Positions 36,036-44,136 of a stretch of DNA of 64,000 nt are shown here, piece after piece. A model generated the notes under the pieces. The model had not been told where the DNA came from, ran no database searches, and saw only the letters and a program-made list of their open reading frames with translations. Made by a program: the position numbers and the translations under genes. Source of the stretch: an uncultured Prevotellaceae bacterium (GTDB lineage: Bacteria > Bacteroidota > Bacteroidia > Bacteroidales > Muribaculaceae); contig ONRP01000001.1 in NCBI GenBank assembly GCA_900320245.1, forward strand, positions 62,001 through 126,000. The letters run 5' to 3'. Position 1 is the stretch's first letter. The number at the start of each line of letters is the position of its first letter.

Positions 36036-37139
36036 ATGAGTGAAGAGAATAAAAAACGCCTGAGAGTGGGTATCACCCTGGGTGACAGCAACGGCATCGG
36101 CATCGAAGTGGCCCTGAAGGCTGTGGGCGTGCCCGAGATGATGGACATGTGCATCCCCGTGCTGTACGGGTCGAGCAAGATTGTTAGTTATCACCGCAAC
36201 GCCTGCAACCTGCCGGGATTCCAGATCAACCACACCAAGAGCGCCAACAACCTGAAGGACAATATGCCCAACCTGGTGGAGTGCATCAACCAAGAGATCA
36301 AGGTGGAGTTGGGTGTGCCGAGCAAGCAGGCCGGCCAGGCCGCGTTCATCGCCCTGGAGACTGCCGTACGCGACCTCAAGTCGGGACTGATTGACGTGCT
36401 GGTGACGGCACCCATCAACAAGGACAACATCCAGAGCGACCAGTTCAACTTCCCGGGCCACACCGAGTACCTGGAGAGCGCTGCCGGCGACGGTGCCAAG
36501 GCGCTGATGTTGATGTGCAGCGATAACCTGCGCATCGCGCTCGTTACCGCCCACGTCGCCCTGTCGCAGGTACCGGCCACCCTCACAACCGAAGACATCC
36601 GCCAGCGCCTGCAGATGTTCAACCTGTCGCTGAAGCGGGACTTCGGCATCGACGGCCCGCGCATCGCCGTGCTGTCGCTCAACCCGCACGCCGGCGAGAA
36701 CGGCATGCTGGGCACCGAGGAGCGCGACATCATCATACCGGCCATGCAGCAGTCGCTCGACGAGGACGGTGTGCAGTGCTTCGGCCCCTATGCCGCCGAC
36801 GGTTTCTTCGGTGCACGCCACTACCGCCGTTTTGACGGTGTGCTGGCCATGTACCACGACCAGGGTTTGGCCCCGTTCAAGACCATCGCGATGGACGAGG
36901 GTGTGAACTTCACCGCCGGCCTGCCCATCGTACGCACGAGCCCCGACCACGGCACCGGCTACGACATTGCCGGCCAAGGCATCGCCAACGAGTCGTCGAT
37001 GCGTCATGCCATCTACACGGCCATCGACGTGTGGCACCACCGCGCGCGCTATGACGAGGCCCACCAGAATCCGCTGCCCAAACTGTTCCAGGACCGCGGT
37101 CGCGACAACGTGAAACTCGACCTGACCAAGGGCGAATAA
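36036..37139 (+). CDS. pdxA: 4-hydroxythreonine-4-phosphate dehydrogenase
   Basis: A 367-residue cytoplasmic enzyme of pyridoxal-5'-phosphate synthesis by the DXP-dependent route; it oxidises 4-phosphohydroxythreonine with NAD, and the product goes to PdxJ. VGITLGDSNGIGIE opens the protein, with TAPINKD and FPGHTEYL (metal His), TAHVALSQVP (second His), LNPHAGENG and MYHDQGLAPFK (third His) all present. Length is slightly above the usual 330. It is followed by a HAD gene after 11 bases. Confidence 0.95.
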   Translation: MSEENKKRLRVGITLGDSNGIGIEVALKAVGVPEMMDMCIPVLYGSSKIVSYHRNACNLPGFQINHTKSANNLKDNMPNLVECINQEIKVELGVPSKQAGQAAFIALETAVRDLKSGLIDVLVTAPINKDNIQSDQFNFPGHTEYLESAAGDGAKALMLMCSDNLRIALVTAHVALSQVPATLTTEDIRQRLQMFNLSLKRDFGIDGPRIAVLSLNPHAGENGMLGTEERDIIIPAMQQSLDEDGVQCFGPYAADGFFGARHYRRFDGVLAMYHDQGLAPFKTIAMDEGVNFTAGLPIVRTSPDHGTGYDIAGQGIANESSMRHAIYTAIDVWHHRARYDEAHQNPLPKLFQDRGRDNVKLDLTKGE

Positions 37140-37150
37140 CAACACACGTC

Positions 37151-37852
37151 ATGATTGAGGGAATCATCTTTGATTACGGCGGCACACTCGACAGCCGCGG
37201 CGTGCACTGGAGCGAGGTGCTGTGGCAAGGCTACCAACAGGCCGGCGTGCCCATCGACAAAGCGACATTCCGCACAGCCTATGTCGAGGGCGAGCGCGCT
37301 CTGGCGCGTGAACGCATCATCCTGCCACAGGACAACTTCCACACACTGCTGACCAAGAAAGTGGCTCTGGAAATCAGTTACCTGCCCGAACAGCCCGACG
37401 CCGCCACGCGCGACCACTGGTTGGAACAGATAGCCGCCTACTGTGACAACGCCGCGCGAGCCTGCATCGACGAGGCACGCCCCATGCTCGAACAACTGCA
37501 TGAGCGACTGCCGATGATGCTGGTGAGCAACTTCTACGGCAACATCGACGAGGTGCTGCGCGACTACGGCATCCGTCACCTGTTCAAGGGCATCATCGAG
37601 AGCGCCGTCGTGGGAGTGCGCAAGCCCAACCCCACCCTGTTCCGCCTGGGTGTCGACGCCCTGGAAATGCCTGCCGAACGCGTGCTCGTCGTGGGCGACA
37701 GCCTGCGCAAGGACATCGAGCCCGCCGAGCATCTGGGCTGCCAGGTGCTGTGGCTCAAGGGCAAGGGCTGGACCGAAGAAGAGGACCAGCAGACCCACCC
37801 CCACACCATCACGCGCGTCACCGAGGTGGCCGACTGGATCGAGAGGCTGTAA
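37151..37852 (+). CDS. HAD-superfamily hydrolase with atypical motif I
   Basis: A 233-residue HAD subfamily IA protein. Motif I reads FDYGGTLDS, so the nucleophile Asp8 is present but the usual second aspartate (general acid) is Gly10. MLVSNFYGN gives motif II, the lysine of KPNPTLF motif III, and VVGDSLRKDIEPA motif IV. A helical cap lies at about residues 18-95. It is 11 bases behind pdxA and probably co-transcribed. A phosphatase role in B6 or nucleotide-sugar metabolism is possible; the Gly10 change makes full activity uncertain. Confidence 0.75.
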   Translation: MIEGIIFDYGGTLDSRGVHWSEVLWQGYQQAGVPIDKATFRTAYVEGERALARERIILPQDNFHTLLTKKVALEISYLPEQPDAATRDHWLEQIAAYCDNAARACIDEARPMLEQLHERLPMMLVSNFYGNIDEVLRDYGIRHLFKGIIESAVVGVRKPNPTLFRLGVDALEMPAERVLVVGDSLRKDIEPAEHLGCQVLWLKGKGWTEEEDQQTHPHTITRVTEVADWIERL

Positions 37853-37919
37853 AACGCGGCAGCATGCCGTGACCTCTCAAAGAGTGACAAAGAAGACTAC
37901 ACATTATTTATAAAGAGAT

Positions 37920-38618
37920 ATGAACTACGCTATCATTGCCGCGGGCGAAGGCTCGCGTCTGGCCCAAGAGGGCATCGCCAAGCCCAAACCCCTGGTGGAG
38001 TTGCAGGGCGAGCCCATGATCGGCCGCCTCATCAACATCATGCTCAGGTGCAACGCCGAGAGCATCAGCATCATCGTCAACGAGCACATGACCGAGGTGA
38101 GAGAATACCTGCAGGCCCTGGAACTGCCCGTGCCGCTGAACCTGGTGGTGAAGACCACTCCGAGTTCGATGCACAGCCTGTGGCACCTGAGCCGCGTGAT
38201 TCCTGAAGGCAAGTTCTGCCTGACAACGGTGGACACCATCTTCCGCGAAGAGGACTTCAAGGGCTACATCGACACCTTTGAAGCCGATGACGAGGACGAC
38301 GGCATGTGGGCCGTTACGCCCTTTGTCGACGACGAGAAGCCGCTGTGGGTCGATGTCGACGAGCAGATGACGATTACCGCCTTCCGCGACAAGCGGTGGG
38401 ACGGTGCGCGCTACGTATCGGGCGGCGTGTATGCGATGACCGACGGCGCCTTTGAGGTGCTGGAGCACTGTATCGAACAGGGAGTGAGCCGCATGCGCAA
38501 CTTCCAGCGTGCGCTCGTGGAGTCGGGCCGCAGACTAAAGGCCTACAGCATCGACAAAATCGTCGATGTGGACCACGCGGGCGACATCGCCACCGCCGAG
38601 GCCTTCCTGGCCGAATAA
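37920..38618 (+). CDS. NDP-sugar pyrophosphorylase-like nucleotidyltransferase
   Basis: A 232-residue nucleotidyltransferase: AIIAAGEGSRLAQEGIAKPKPL is the complete GxGxR...KPKPL signature, LTTVDTIF supplies the metal-binding aspartate, and VSGGVYAM and KIVDVDHAGDIATAE close the family pattern. It could activate a sugar or polyol phosphate. It is 67 bases after the HAD gene. A terminator follows at 38669. Confidence 0.8.
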   Translation: MNYAIIAAGEGSRLAQEGIAKPKPLVELQGEPMIGRLINIMLRCNAESISIIVNEHMTEVREYLQALELPVPLNLVVKTTPSSMHSLWHLSRVIPEGKFCLTTVDTIFREEDFKGYIDTFEADDEDDGMWAVTPFVDDEKPLWVDVDEQMTITAFRDKRWDGARYVSGGVYAMTDGAFEVLEHCIEQGVSRMRNFQRALVESGRRLKAYSIDKIVDVDHAGDIATAEAFLAE

Positions 38619-38668
38619 CACCATGCTGGCCCTATGCCGGCAACCACCCACACGTTACCCAAACAACA

Positions 38669-38700
38669 AGCGGGGCGTCCCTGATGAGGGACGCCCCGCT
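38669..38700. terminator. bidirectional terminator
   Basis: A perfect 13-pair GC-rich stem (AGCGGGGCGTCCC and its complement) with a six-base loop TGATGA, placed between two convergent genes. T-rich tracts are short on both sides, but position and strength fit a shared terminator. Confidence 0.8.
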
Positions 38701-38725
38701 ATTGTATCAGTATGCCTGGACTGCG

Positions 38726-41700
38726 TTAACGCTCAAATGCAGGCATCATGGGAGTTGCAATCCGAGTGGGAACACCATTGAGCACCCAACCAATCAGAGT
38801 GGTCACGTCGTCGATGTCGACCTTCTCGTCACTGTTCAGGTCACCACAAATGAAGCAGATGTCGCCACCCTTGAGCACGTATTCGATCATCACGGTCACG
38901 TCGTTGATATCAACATTACCGTTGTGGTCTACGTCACCCTGGGGATAGGGATGCGCGTTGGCGAACAGGGTAACCTCCTCGATGTTGCTCCAGTCGCTCT
39001 CGGTGCCGTCCATGTAGAGGGCCTTAACCCTGTAGAGGAAGGTGCCAGCCTCGGCGAGGTTCTTCACGGTGTAATACTTCTCGGTAATGTTCTCGATCAG
39101 ACGATAGGTCTCATTACCGGTTTCGTTAGCCATGAGCGTAGAGGGCCTTGCGTCGCCAGAATAAACAGCGATCAGGGTCATATTCGGCGAGTAGCTAGCA
39201 TCGTTCGAGATCATCGTGATCTGCTCACCTGAGCTTGCGGTTACCACCCAGTAGTAGGTCTCGTTCTTGCTGAAGTTGTGGCTAACAGCAGCCGTCTGCG
39301 GCGTGGAAACAGTCACATCTCCGATACCATCAGTTGCACTATTCTGCGAGGTAACCATTACCGTGAATGTAGCATTGGTGTAACCCTCGGGAATCGTGTA
39401 CTTGATATAGCCCTGTGCAACATTGTTGTAATTGTTCTTGATGTAGATGGCATTGTTACCGCCACGCACATTCACACCACTCCAAGGAGCGGGCAAAGTG
39501 ATGTCGTTATAGGAATTGCCAGTATAAGCGCTACCGCTCAACGAATGGAGCAGGACGGGCTCAGCAGGCTCAACAACCTTGGGCGAAACCTCGAGGGTGT
39601 AACTCGTCACGTTGGCATCGGGAGTTGCGTCGGTCCAGTCGGCACGGAACTGAGTCAGTGCGATGAGGGCCTCGTTGGCAGGCTGCATCACGGGAACATA
39701 CTTCTCGAGGGTAGCCACACCATTCAGGGCGACAGTAACAGGATCAGCGCCACCTCCAGCGATGCTGATCGTAGCATTGTGGCTACCGAACAGCGTCGGG
39801 TTGTAGTTCACGGTCACGGTCACGCCATTGGCAGCCTGAGCAGCGGTAATGGTCGACGGGCTGAAGGAGTAAACGCCATTGGGGTCACTCAGAACCAGGC
39901 TGATGTTGCCGGTCAGGTTCTGGCCGTTAACGACGAAGGTCTGGGTTGCAGTTCCACCGACAAGGGTGTTGAACGACAGTGACGAGGGGTCAGCCGTAAT
40001 GGTGCGAACGGGCTGGGTTGCGGTACCCGTGAGCGAAACGGTCTTGGAGGTTGCACCGCCGCCGCTAACGGTTACGGTTGCATTGTGGCTACCTGCCGCT
40101 GTCGGGGCGTAGGTTACTGTCACGGTAGCACCGGCTGCAGCCTGGGCAGCAGTGAGGGTCGTCGGAGTGATGGTGTAAGCACCATTGCCACCGCTCAAGG
40201 ACAAGGTGAGCGCACCATTCAGGTTAGTACCAGTCACATTGAAGGTCTTGGTAACAGGATTATCGGTGTCGGTACTGAACGATAACGAATTGGGATCCAC
40301 CGTAATAGCGCGAGGGGGTTCGCTAGCGCTACCGGTAAGGGAAACGGTCTTGGTTTCGGCACCATCACTGGTTATGGTAATTGTACCGGTGTGGTTGCCA
40401 GCCGCGGAGGGATTGTAGGTAACCGTGACCTCAACGCCAGTCGTACCAAGAGCGCTGTTGGTCTTCAGGATGATACTGGGAGAAACTGAGAAACCGGTTC
40501 CCGAAGCAGCCAACCTGACGCTAGCGGTAAGGTTAGCAGCAGTAACATTGAAAGTCTTGGTCACAGGCGTGCCGGCCTGAGTGCTGAACGACAGCGATGA
40601 GACACTGGCATTGACGACGGGCGTAGCCGAAGCAGCGGTACCGGTCAGGGATACCGTCTGGCTCGTGGCACCGCTGCTTGCAACGGTGATTGTACCAACA
40701 TGGTTACCCATAACAGCGGGATTATAGGTCACGGTCACGGTAGCACCGGCCATAGCCTGCTCCTTGGTGAGGCTTGTAGGTGAAACCGTGAAGTAGCTAT
40801 TACCGCCCTTGGTAATCGTCACATCGGCATAGAGGTTCTCGGCATTAACGGTGAAGGTCTTGGTCACGGTGCCACCAGGAGAAGTCTCGAAGGCCAACGA
40901 GGTGGGGTTAACGGTCAGCGCGGGCTGAGTAACCTGTCCACCGGGAGGCATAATACCCACGATAGCCTGCTGAGTCTGGTTGAAGGTGTATCCATCACCA
41001 TCGCTGAATGCGTTCATAGCGCACCAGTTGTTGCCTTGACCACTCCAACCGAAGTTGATGTGATACTTGCTGTCGCTATCACGATAACCGTCGACGTTGA
41101 AAGCATGGCCACCCGCACTGTTGTCCACGCCCAGATAAACCACGGGACGGCCGGCAGCCATCTCACCGATGATGAGGTTGGCCCAGTTGGTTGTGCTATA
41201 GGATGACTTGTTAGCCAGACGCGTGTTGGAGTCATAGCCGAAGTTCTTGAACATCGTGGCGATAATCTGTGATTGGGTGTTGTAGATACCACTACCGGAA
41301 ACACCATACATCATTTGCTCGGCCTGGCCGACGTAACGCATCAGCGTGGCCACGGCAGTGCCTTGAGCAGAATTGTAGCCACTCAAGTAACTGTCCCTCA
41401 TATTACCCCAGTCAAAAGACGTGCCACTCAAACCAGGATAGGTAAAGTTAACCTCATTGGAATAATAGGTACCGATATCCAGGGTCGAAGTGTAGGAAGC
41501 GATAGCGCCGACCGATGCGGGATACTTCCAGTAGTAGAGCACCATCGAAGCCGAGGTTGCGGGGCAACCGGTCACGCACTGGTAAGTCCTGTTGTTGTAG
41601 GTAAACTTACACTGGTTGTAATAAGGAGCAGACTGGTCCCAGTTACAAGTCAGCAGGGGGCCATAGGTAACAGCGCCCAGTTTCGTGCGCATCTGCGACT

Positions 41701-42100
41701 CTTTCTGGACCTGCAGTCTGGGATTGTCAAACAAGAAAGAAATCTGTTTCTTGTAGTGGCTGAGCACATCAATCATCGCAGGGGGAAGATTGTTGATGTC
41801 GGCCAGAGGGCTGTCACCAACCATCAGAACTACCTCAGCACGGTCATCACCAGCGATAACGAGGAAGGTAGTCGACGTGTTGTAAATGTAATAGACCGGA
41901 TTAGTGTGCTTGACATTGTCACTCATCTCGGCCTTCAAGAGAACGGGATTCAAAGCAGCCGGAGCCATCATCTTGCCGGCATACATCTCATTGGCAAGAT
42001 AATTCTTAGCCACCTTAGCCGCCGCATTCTTATCGATAGGGGCGGCCTGTAATGACAGCGCAGCAATGGCTACTGTCAATAACAATAGGATTTTCTTCAT
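38726..42100 (-). CDS. secreted C10 (streptopain-like) cysteine protease with Ig-like repeats and dockerin
   Basis: A 1124-residue exported protein. Signal peptide 1-20; a propeptide-like region at about 21-140 with LGAVTYGPLL before the mature protease; catalytic Cys179 in TGCPATSASM and His332 in AGGHAFNVDGY, both intact, and HINFGWSGQG behind them. Four related beta-sandwich repeats of about 100 residues fill 393-790 (each with SLxF, TKTF and VTVTY landmarks). A further beta domain follows, and the end (1055-1108) has two dockerin-like calcium loops, DVDHNGNVDINDVT and DLNSDEKVDIDDVT. Homologues in oral Prevotella degrade host proteins. Confidence 0.9.
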   Translation of the reverse strand: MKKILLLLTVAIAALSLQAAPIDKNAAAKVAKNYLANEMYAGKMMAPAALNPVLLKAEMSDNVKHTNPVYYIYNTSTTFLVIAGDDRAEVVLMVGDSPLADINNLPPAMIDVLSHYKKQISFLFDNPRLQVQKESQMRTKLGAVTYGPLLTCNWDQSAPYYNQCKFTYNNRTYQCVTGCPATSASMVLYYWKYPASVGAIASYTSTLDIGTYYSNEVNFTYPGLSGTSFDWGNMRDSYLSGYNSAQGTAVATLMRYVGQAEQMMYGVSGSGIYNTQSQIIATMFKNFGYDSNTRLANKSSYSTTNWANLIIGEMAAGRPVVYLGVDNSAGGHAFNVDGYRDSDSKYHINFGWSGQGNNWCAMNAFSDGDGYTFNQTQQAIVGIMPPGGQVTQPALTVNPTSLAFETSPGGTVTKTFTVNAENLYADVTITKGGNSYFTVSPTSLTKEQAMAGATVTVTYNPAVMGNHVGTITVASSGATSQTVSLTGTAASATPVVNASVSSLSFSTQAGTPVTKTFNVTAANLTASVRLAASGTGFSVSPSIILKTNSALGTTGVEVTVTYNPSAAGNHTGTITITSDGAETKTVSLTGSASEPPRAITVDPNSLSFSTDTDNPVTKTFNVTGTNLNGALTLSLSGGNGAYTITPTTLTAAQAAAGATVTVTYAPTAAGSHNATVTVSGGGATSKTVSLTGTATQPVRTITADPSSLSFNTLVGGTATQTFVVNGQNLTGNISLVLSDPNGVYSFSPSTITAAQAANGVTVTVNYNPTLFGSHNATISIAGGGADPVTVALNGVATLEKYVPVMQPANEALIALTQFRADWTDATPDANVTSYTLEVSPKVVEPAEPVLLHSLSGSAYTGNSYNDITLPAPWSGVNVRGGNNAIYIKNNYNNVAQGYIKYTIPEGYTNATFTVMVTSQNSATDGIGDVTVSTPQTAAVSHNFSKNETYYWVVTASSGEQITMISNDASYSPNMTLIAVYSGDARPSTLMANETGNETYRLIENITEKYYTVKNLAEAGTFLYRVKALYMDGTESDWSNIEEVTLFANAHPYPQGDVDHNGNVDINDVTVMIEYVLKGGDICFICGDLNSDEKVDIDDVTTLIGWVLNGVPTRIATPMMPAFER
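39731..40924 (-). repeat. four tandem Ig-like coding repeats in the C10 protease
   Basis: Four copies of an approximately 300-base unit encode the beta-sandwich repeats at residues 393-790. The copies are diverged, sharing mainly the SLxF, KTF and GTxTV positions, so unequal exchange is possible but not recent. Confidence 0.75.
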
Positions 42101-42163
42101 TACTAAAATGTTAGGTTAATTATTGATGTTGATTAAACAAAATTCGGTTTTCATAAACGGTGG

Positions 42164-42195
42164 CAAATGTATACATTATTAATTTAATGGACAAA
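42164..42195 (-). promoter_or_regulatory. promoter of the C10 protease gene
   Basis: On the minus strand TTTTG ending at 42192, 20 bases, then TACATTTG (42171-42164). A full match. The leader to the ATG at 42100 is about 57 bases. Confidence 0.75.
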
Positions 42196-42364
42196 AATTT
42201 ACCACGGAAAAAACGATTTTCCCAGCAAATAGCCATTTTCGTCCAACCAATTATCGTCAACGAGCCAAACCGAGCCCACCCCTTCACCGACCCATACCGC
42301 ACGCCCTGATTATACCGAAAAAAGCAGGGCACCATAATTAACATTTATTATCCAATACACCCCC

Positions 42365-42372
42365 TAATTTTG
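42365..42372 (+). promoter_or_regulatory. candidate -7 box upstream of inositol-phosphate synthase
   Basis: TAATTTTG fits TAnnTTTG; the -33 box is weak. If used, the leader would be about 200 bases and would include the palindrome at 42515. Confidence 0.4.
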
Positions 42373-42514
42373 CATTTTTTATGTGTATTTCTTGTAACTA
42401 TGGCAACTTTTAACATCCGAAAACAAAATTTTCAAGTTCTTTTAGACCTCAATTCAAAAAATGGCTGTAATTTAGCGGCGTTTTTTGCGGACGAATGCCT
42501 GCAAAAGCCGTTTA

Positions 42515-42527
42515 ACCCGAATCGGGT
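42515..42527 (+). promoter_or_regulatory. palindrome in the inositol-phosphate synthase leader
   Basis: ACCCGA-A-TCGGGT, a perfect inverted repeat 55 bases before the start codon. It could be an operator or a leader hairpin. Confidence 0.35.
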
Positions 42528-42581
42528 AACGCTGTTATTCACGTAGACAATAACTTATAACATTAACTGTAATAAAAGATT

Positions 42582-43889
42582 ATGGCAAAAGAAATCGTTA
42601 AGCCCGCTACCGGCAAGTTAGGTATCATGGTAGTTGGATTGGGTGCCGTGAGCACCACTTTCATGACTGGTGTTATGATGGCCCGTAAGGGTCTTGCAAA
42701 GCCTGTTGGCAGCATGACACAGTATGACAAGATTCGCATTGGAAAAGGCGAGAACAAGAAGTACTTACACTATAATGAAATCGTGTCGATGCCCAGCCTG
42801 GACGACCTCGTGTTTGCCGCTTGGGACGTCTTCCCCGCCAATGCCTATGAGAGCGCCATCAACGCCGAGGTACTGAAGGAGAAGGACATTGAGCCCGTTA
42901 AGGACGAACTGCTGAAGATCAAGCCGATGAAGGCTGCTTTTGACAAGAACTACGCCAAGCGCCTGGACGGCGACAACGTGAAGCAGTGCAAGGACCGCTG
43001 GGACATGACCGAGCAGGTTCGCGAGGACATCCGCAACTTCAAGAAGGAGACCGGTGTTGACCGCGTAGTTGTACTGTGGGCCGCTTCGACCGAAATCTAC
43101 GTTGAGCCCGACATGAAGTACCATGGCACCATGGCAGCCCTCGAGCAGGCCATGAAGGACAACGTGGTTGACAAGATCGCTCCCTCGATGTGCTATGCTT
43201 ACGCTGCCCTGGCCGAGGATTGCCCCTTCATCATGGGTGCTCCCAACACCACCGTCGACATCCCCGCCATGTGGGAGATGTCCGAGAAGACCCATGTGCC
43301 CATCGCCGGTAAGGACTTCAAGACCGGCCAGACCCTGGTGAAGAGCGGTTTCGCTCCCATCATCGGTACCCGCATGCTCGGTCTGAACGGTTGGTTCTCG
43401 ACCAACATCCTGGGCAACCGCGACGGTCTCGTGCTTGATGAGCCCGCCAACTTCCGCACCAAGGAGGTGAGCAAACTGTCGACGCTCGAGTCGATTCTCG
43501 TGGCCGACGACCAGCCCGACCTGTACAGCGAGTACTACCACAAGGTACGTATCAACTACTACCCGCCCCGCAACGACAACAAGGAGGGTTGGGACAATAT
43601 CGACATCTTCGGCTGGATGGGCTATCCCATGCAGATCAAGATCAACTTCCTGTGCCGCGACTCTATTCTGGCCGCTCCCCTGTGCCTCGACCTGTGTCTG
43701 CTCATGGACCTGGCTCACCGCGCCGGCCGCTACGGCACTCAGCGCTTCCTGAGTTTCTTCCTCAAGAGCCCGATGCACGACTACACCAAGGGCGAGGTTC
43801 CCGTTAACCACCTGTTCCAGCAGTACGTGATGCTGAAGAACGCCATCCGTGAGATGGGCGGTTACGAAGCCGACGAGGAAATCGACTAA
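42582..43889 (+). CDS. myo-inositol-1-phosphate (3-phosphate) synthase
   Basis: A 435-residue cytoplasmic enzyme turning glucose-6-phosphate into inositol phosphate with NAD. The Rossmann loop VVGLGAVSTTFMTG, LWAASTEIYVEPD, CPFIMGAPNTTVDIP, a lysine-rich active site GKDFKTGQTLVKSGFAP and LGLNGWFSTNILGNRDG are all characteristic of the family in Bacteroidetes. It is the first step to the inositol lipids known from gut Bacteroidetes. The phosphatidylinositol synthase gene usually found near it is not in this window. A single-gene unit with its own terminator. Confidence 0.92.
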   Translation: MAKEIVKPATGKLGIMVVGLGAVSTTFMTGVMMARKGLAKPVGSMTQYDKIRIGKGENKKYLHYNEIVSMPSLDDLVFAAWDVFPANAYESAINAEVLKEKDIEPVKDELLKIKPMKAAFDKNYAKRLDGDNVKQCKDRWDMTEQVREDIRNFKKETGVDRVVVLWAASTEIYVEPDMKYHGTMAALEQAMKDNVVDKIAPSMCYAYAALAEDCPFIMGAPNTTVDIPAMWEMSEKTHVPIAGKDFKTGQTLVKSGFAPIIGTRMLGLNGWFSTNILGNRDGLVLDEPANFRTKEVSKLSTLESILVADDQPDLYSEYYHKVRINYYPPRNDNKEGWDNIDIFGWMGYPMQIKINFLCRDSILAAPLCLDLCLLMDLAHRAGRYGTQRFLSFFLKSPMHDYTKGEVPVNHLFQQYVMLKNAIREMGGYEADEEID

Positions 43890-43921
43890 TCACGATTGAC
43901 CCCGTTCAATCAACACACATA

Positions 43922-43960
43922 GCGGGTGGCAGCCATTGCGGTTGCCACCCGCATTATTTT
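43922..43960 (+). terminator. terminator after inositol-phosphate synthase
   Basis: GCGGGTGGCA pairs with TGCCACCCGC (43922-43952, loop of 11), followed by ATTATTTT. A standard intrinsic terminator. Confidence 0.85.
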
Positions 43961-44020
43961 GCGGCACCAACCAGCGTTCCACGGTTTATGTAGGCATTAA
44001 AGTTTTTTTATTCATGTAAA

Positions 44021-44053
44021 TTTTGCCGTTTCCATTTAATTACAGTAAATTTG
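44021..44053 (+). promoter_or_regulatory. promoter of the wzc-like/ugd pair
   Basis: TTTTG at 44021-44025, 20 bases, then TAAATTTG at 44046-44053. A full match, with a leader of about 75 bases to the ATG at 44137. Confidence 0.78.
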
Positions 44054-44136
44054 CAGCAAATTATGCGGTAGAGTCAACAAGTCTGCCGTGCATCATAGTT
44101 TAAACTACACTGATAATCGGAAAAAATTCACTTATC

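Larger units (their letters stand above)
42101..42581. other. intergenic region with divergent promoters
   Basis: 481 bases between the protease (minus) and inositol-phosphate synthase (plus). It holds a strong minus promoter (42164-42195), candidate plus -7 boxes at 42365-42372 (TAATTTTG) and 42468-42475, and a palindrome at 42515-42527. No gene is supported. Confidence 0.6.

Noticed and set aside
35934..37145. A 403-codon minus-strand frame opposite pdxA
   Set aside because: Low-complexity His/Val-rich translation typical of an antisense shadow; pdxA has all its motifs.
39731..40924. CRISPR-like periodic repeats
   Set aside because: The period is about 300 bases and codes for beta-sandwich domains; there are no short identical repeats with unique spacers.
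42765..43811. A 348-codon minus-strand frame opposite inositol-phosphate synthase
   Set aside because: Antisense shadow with no recognisable domain.
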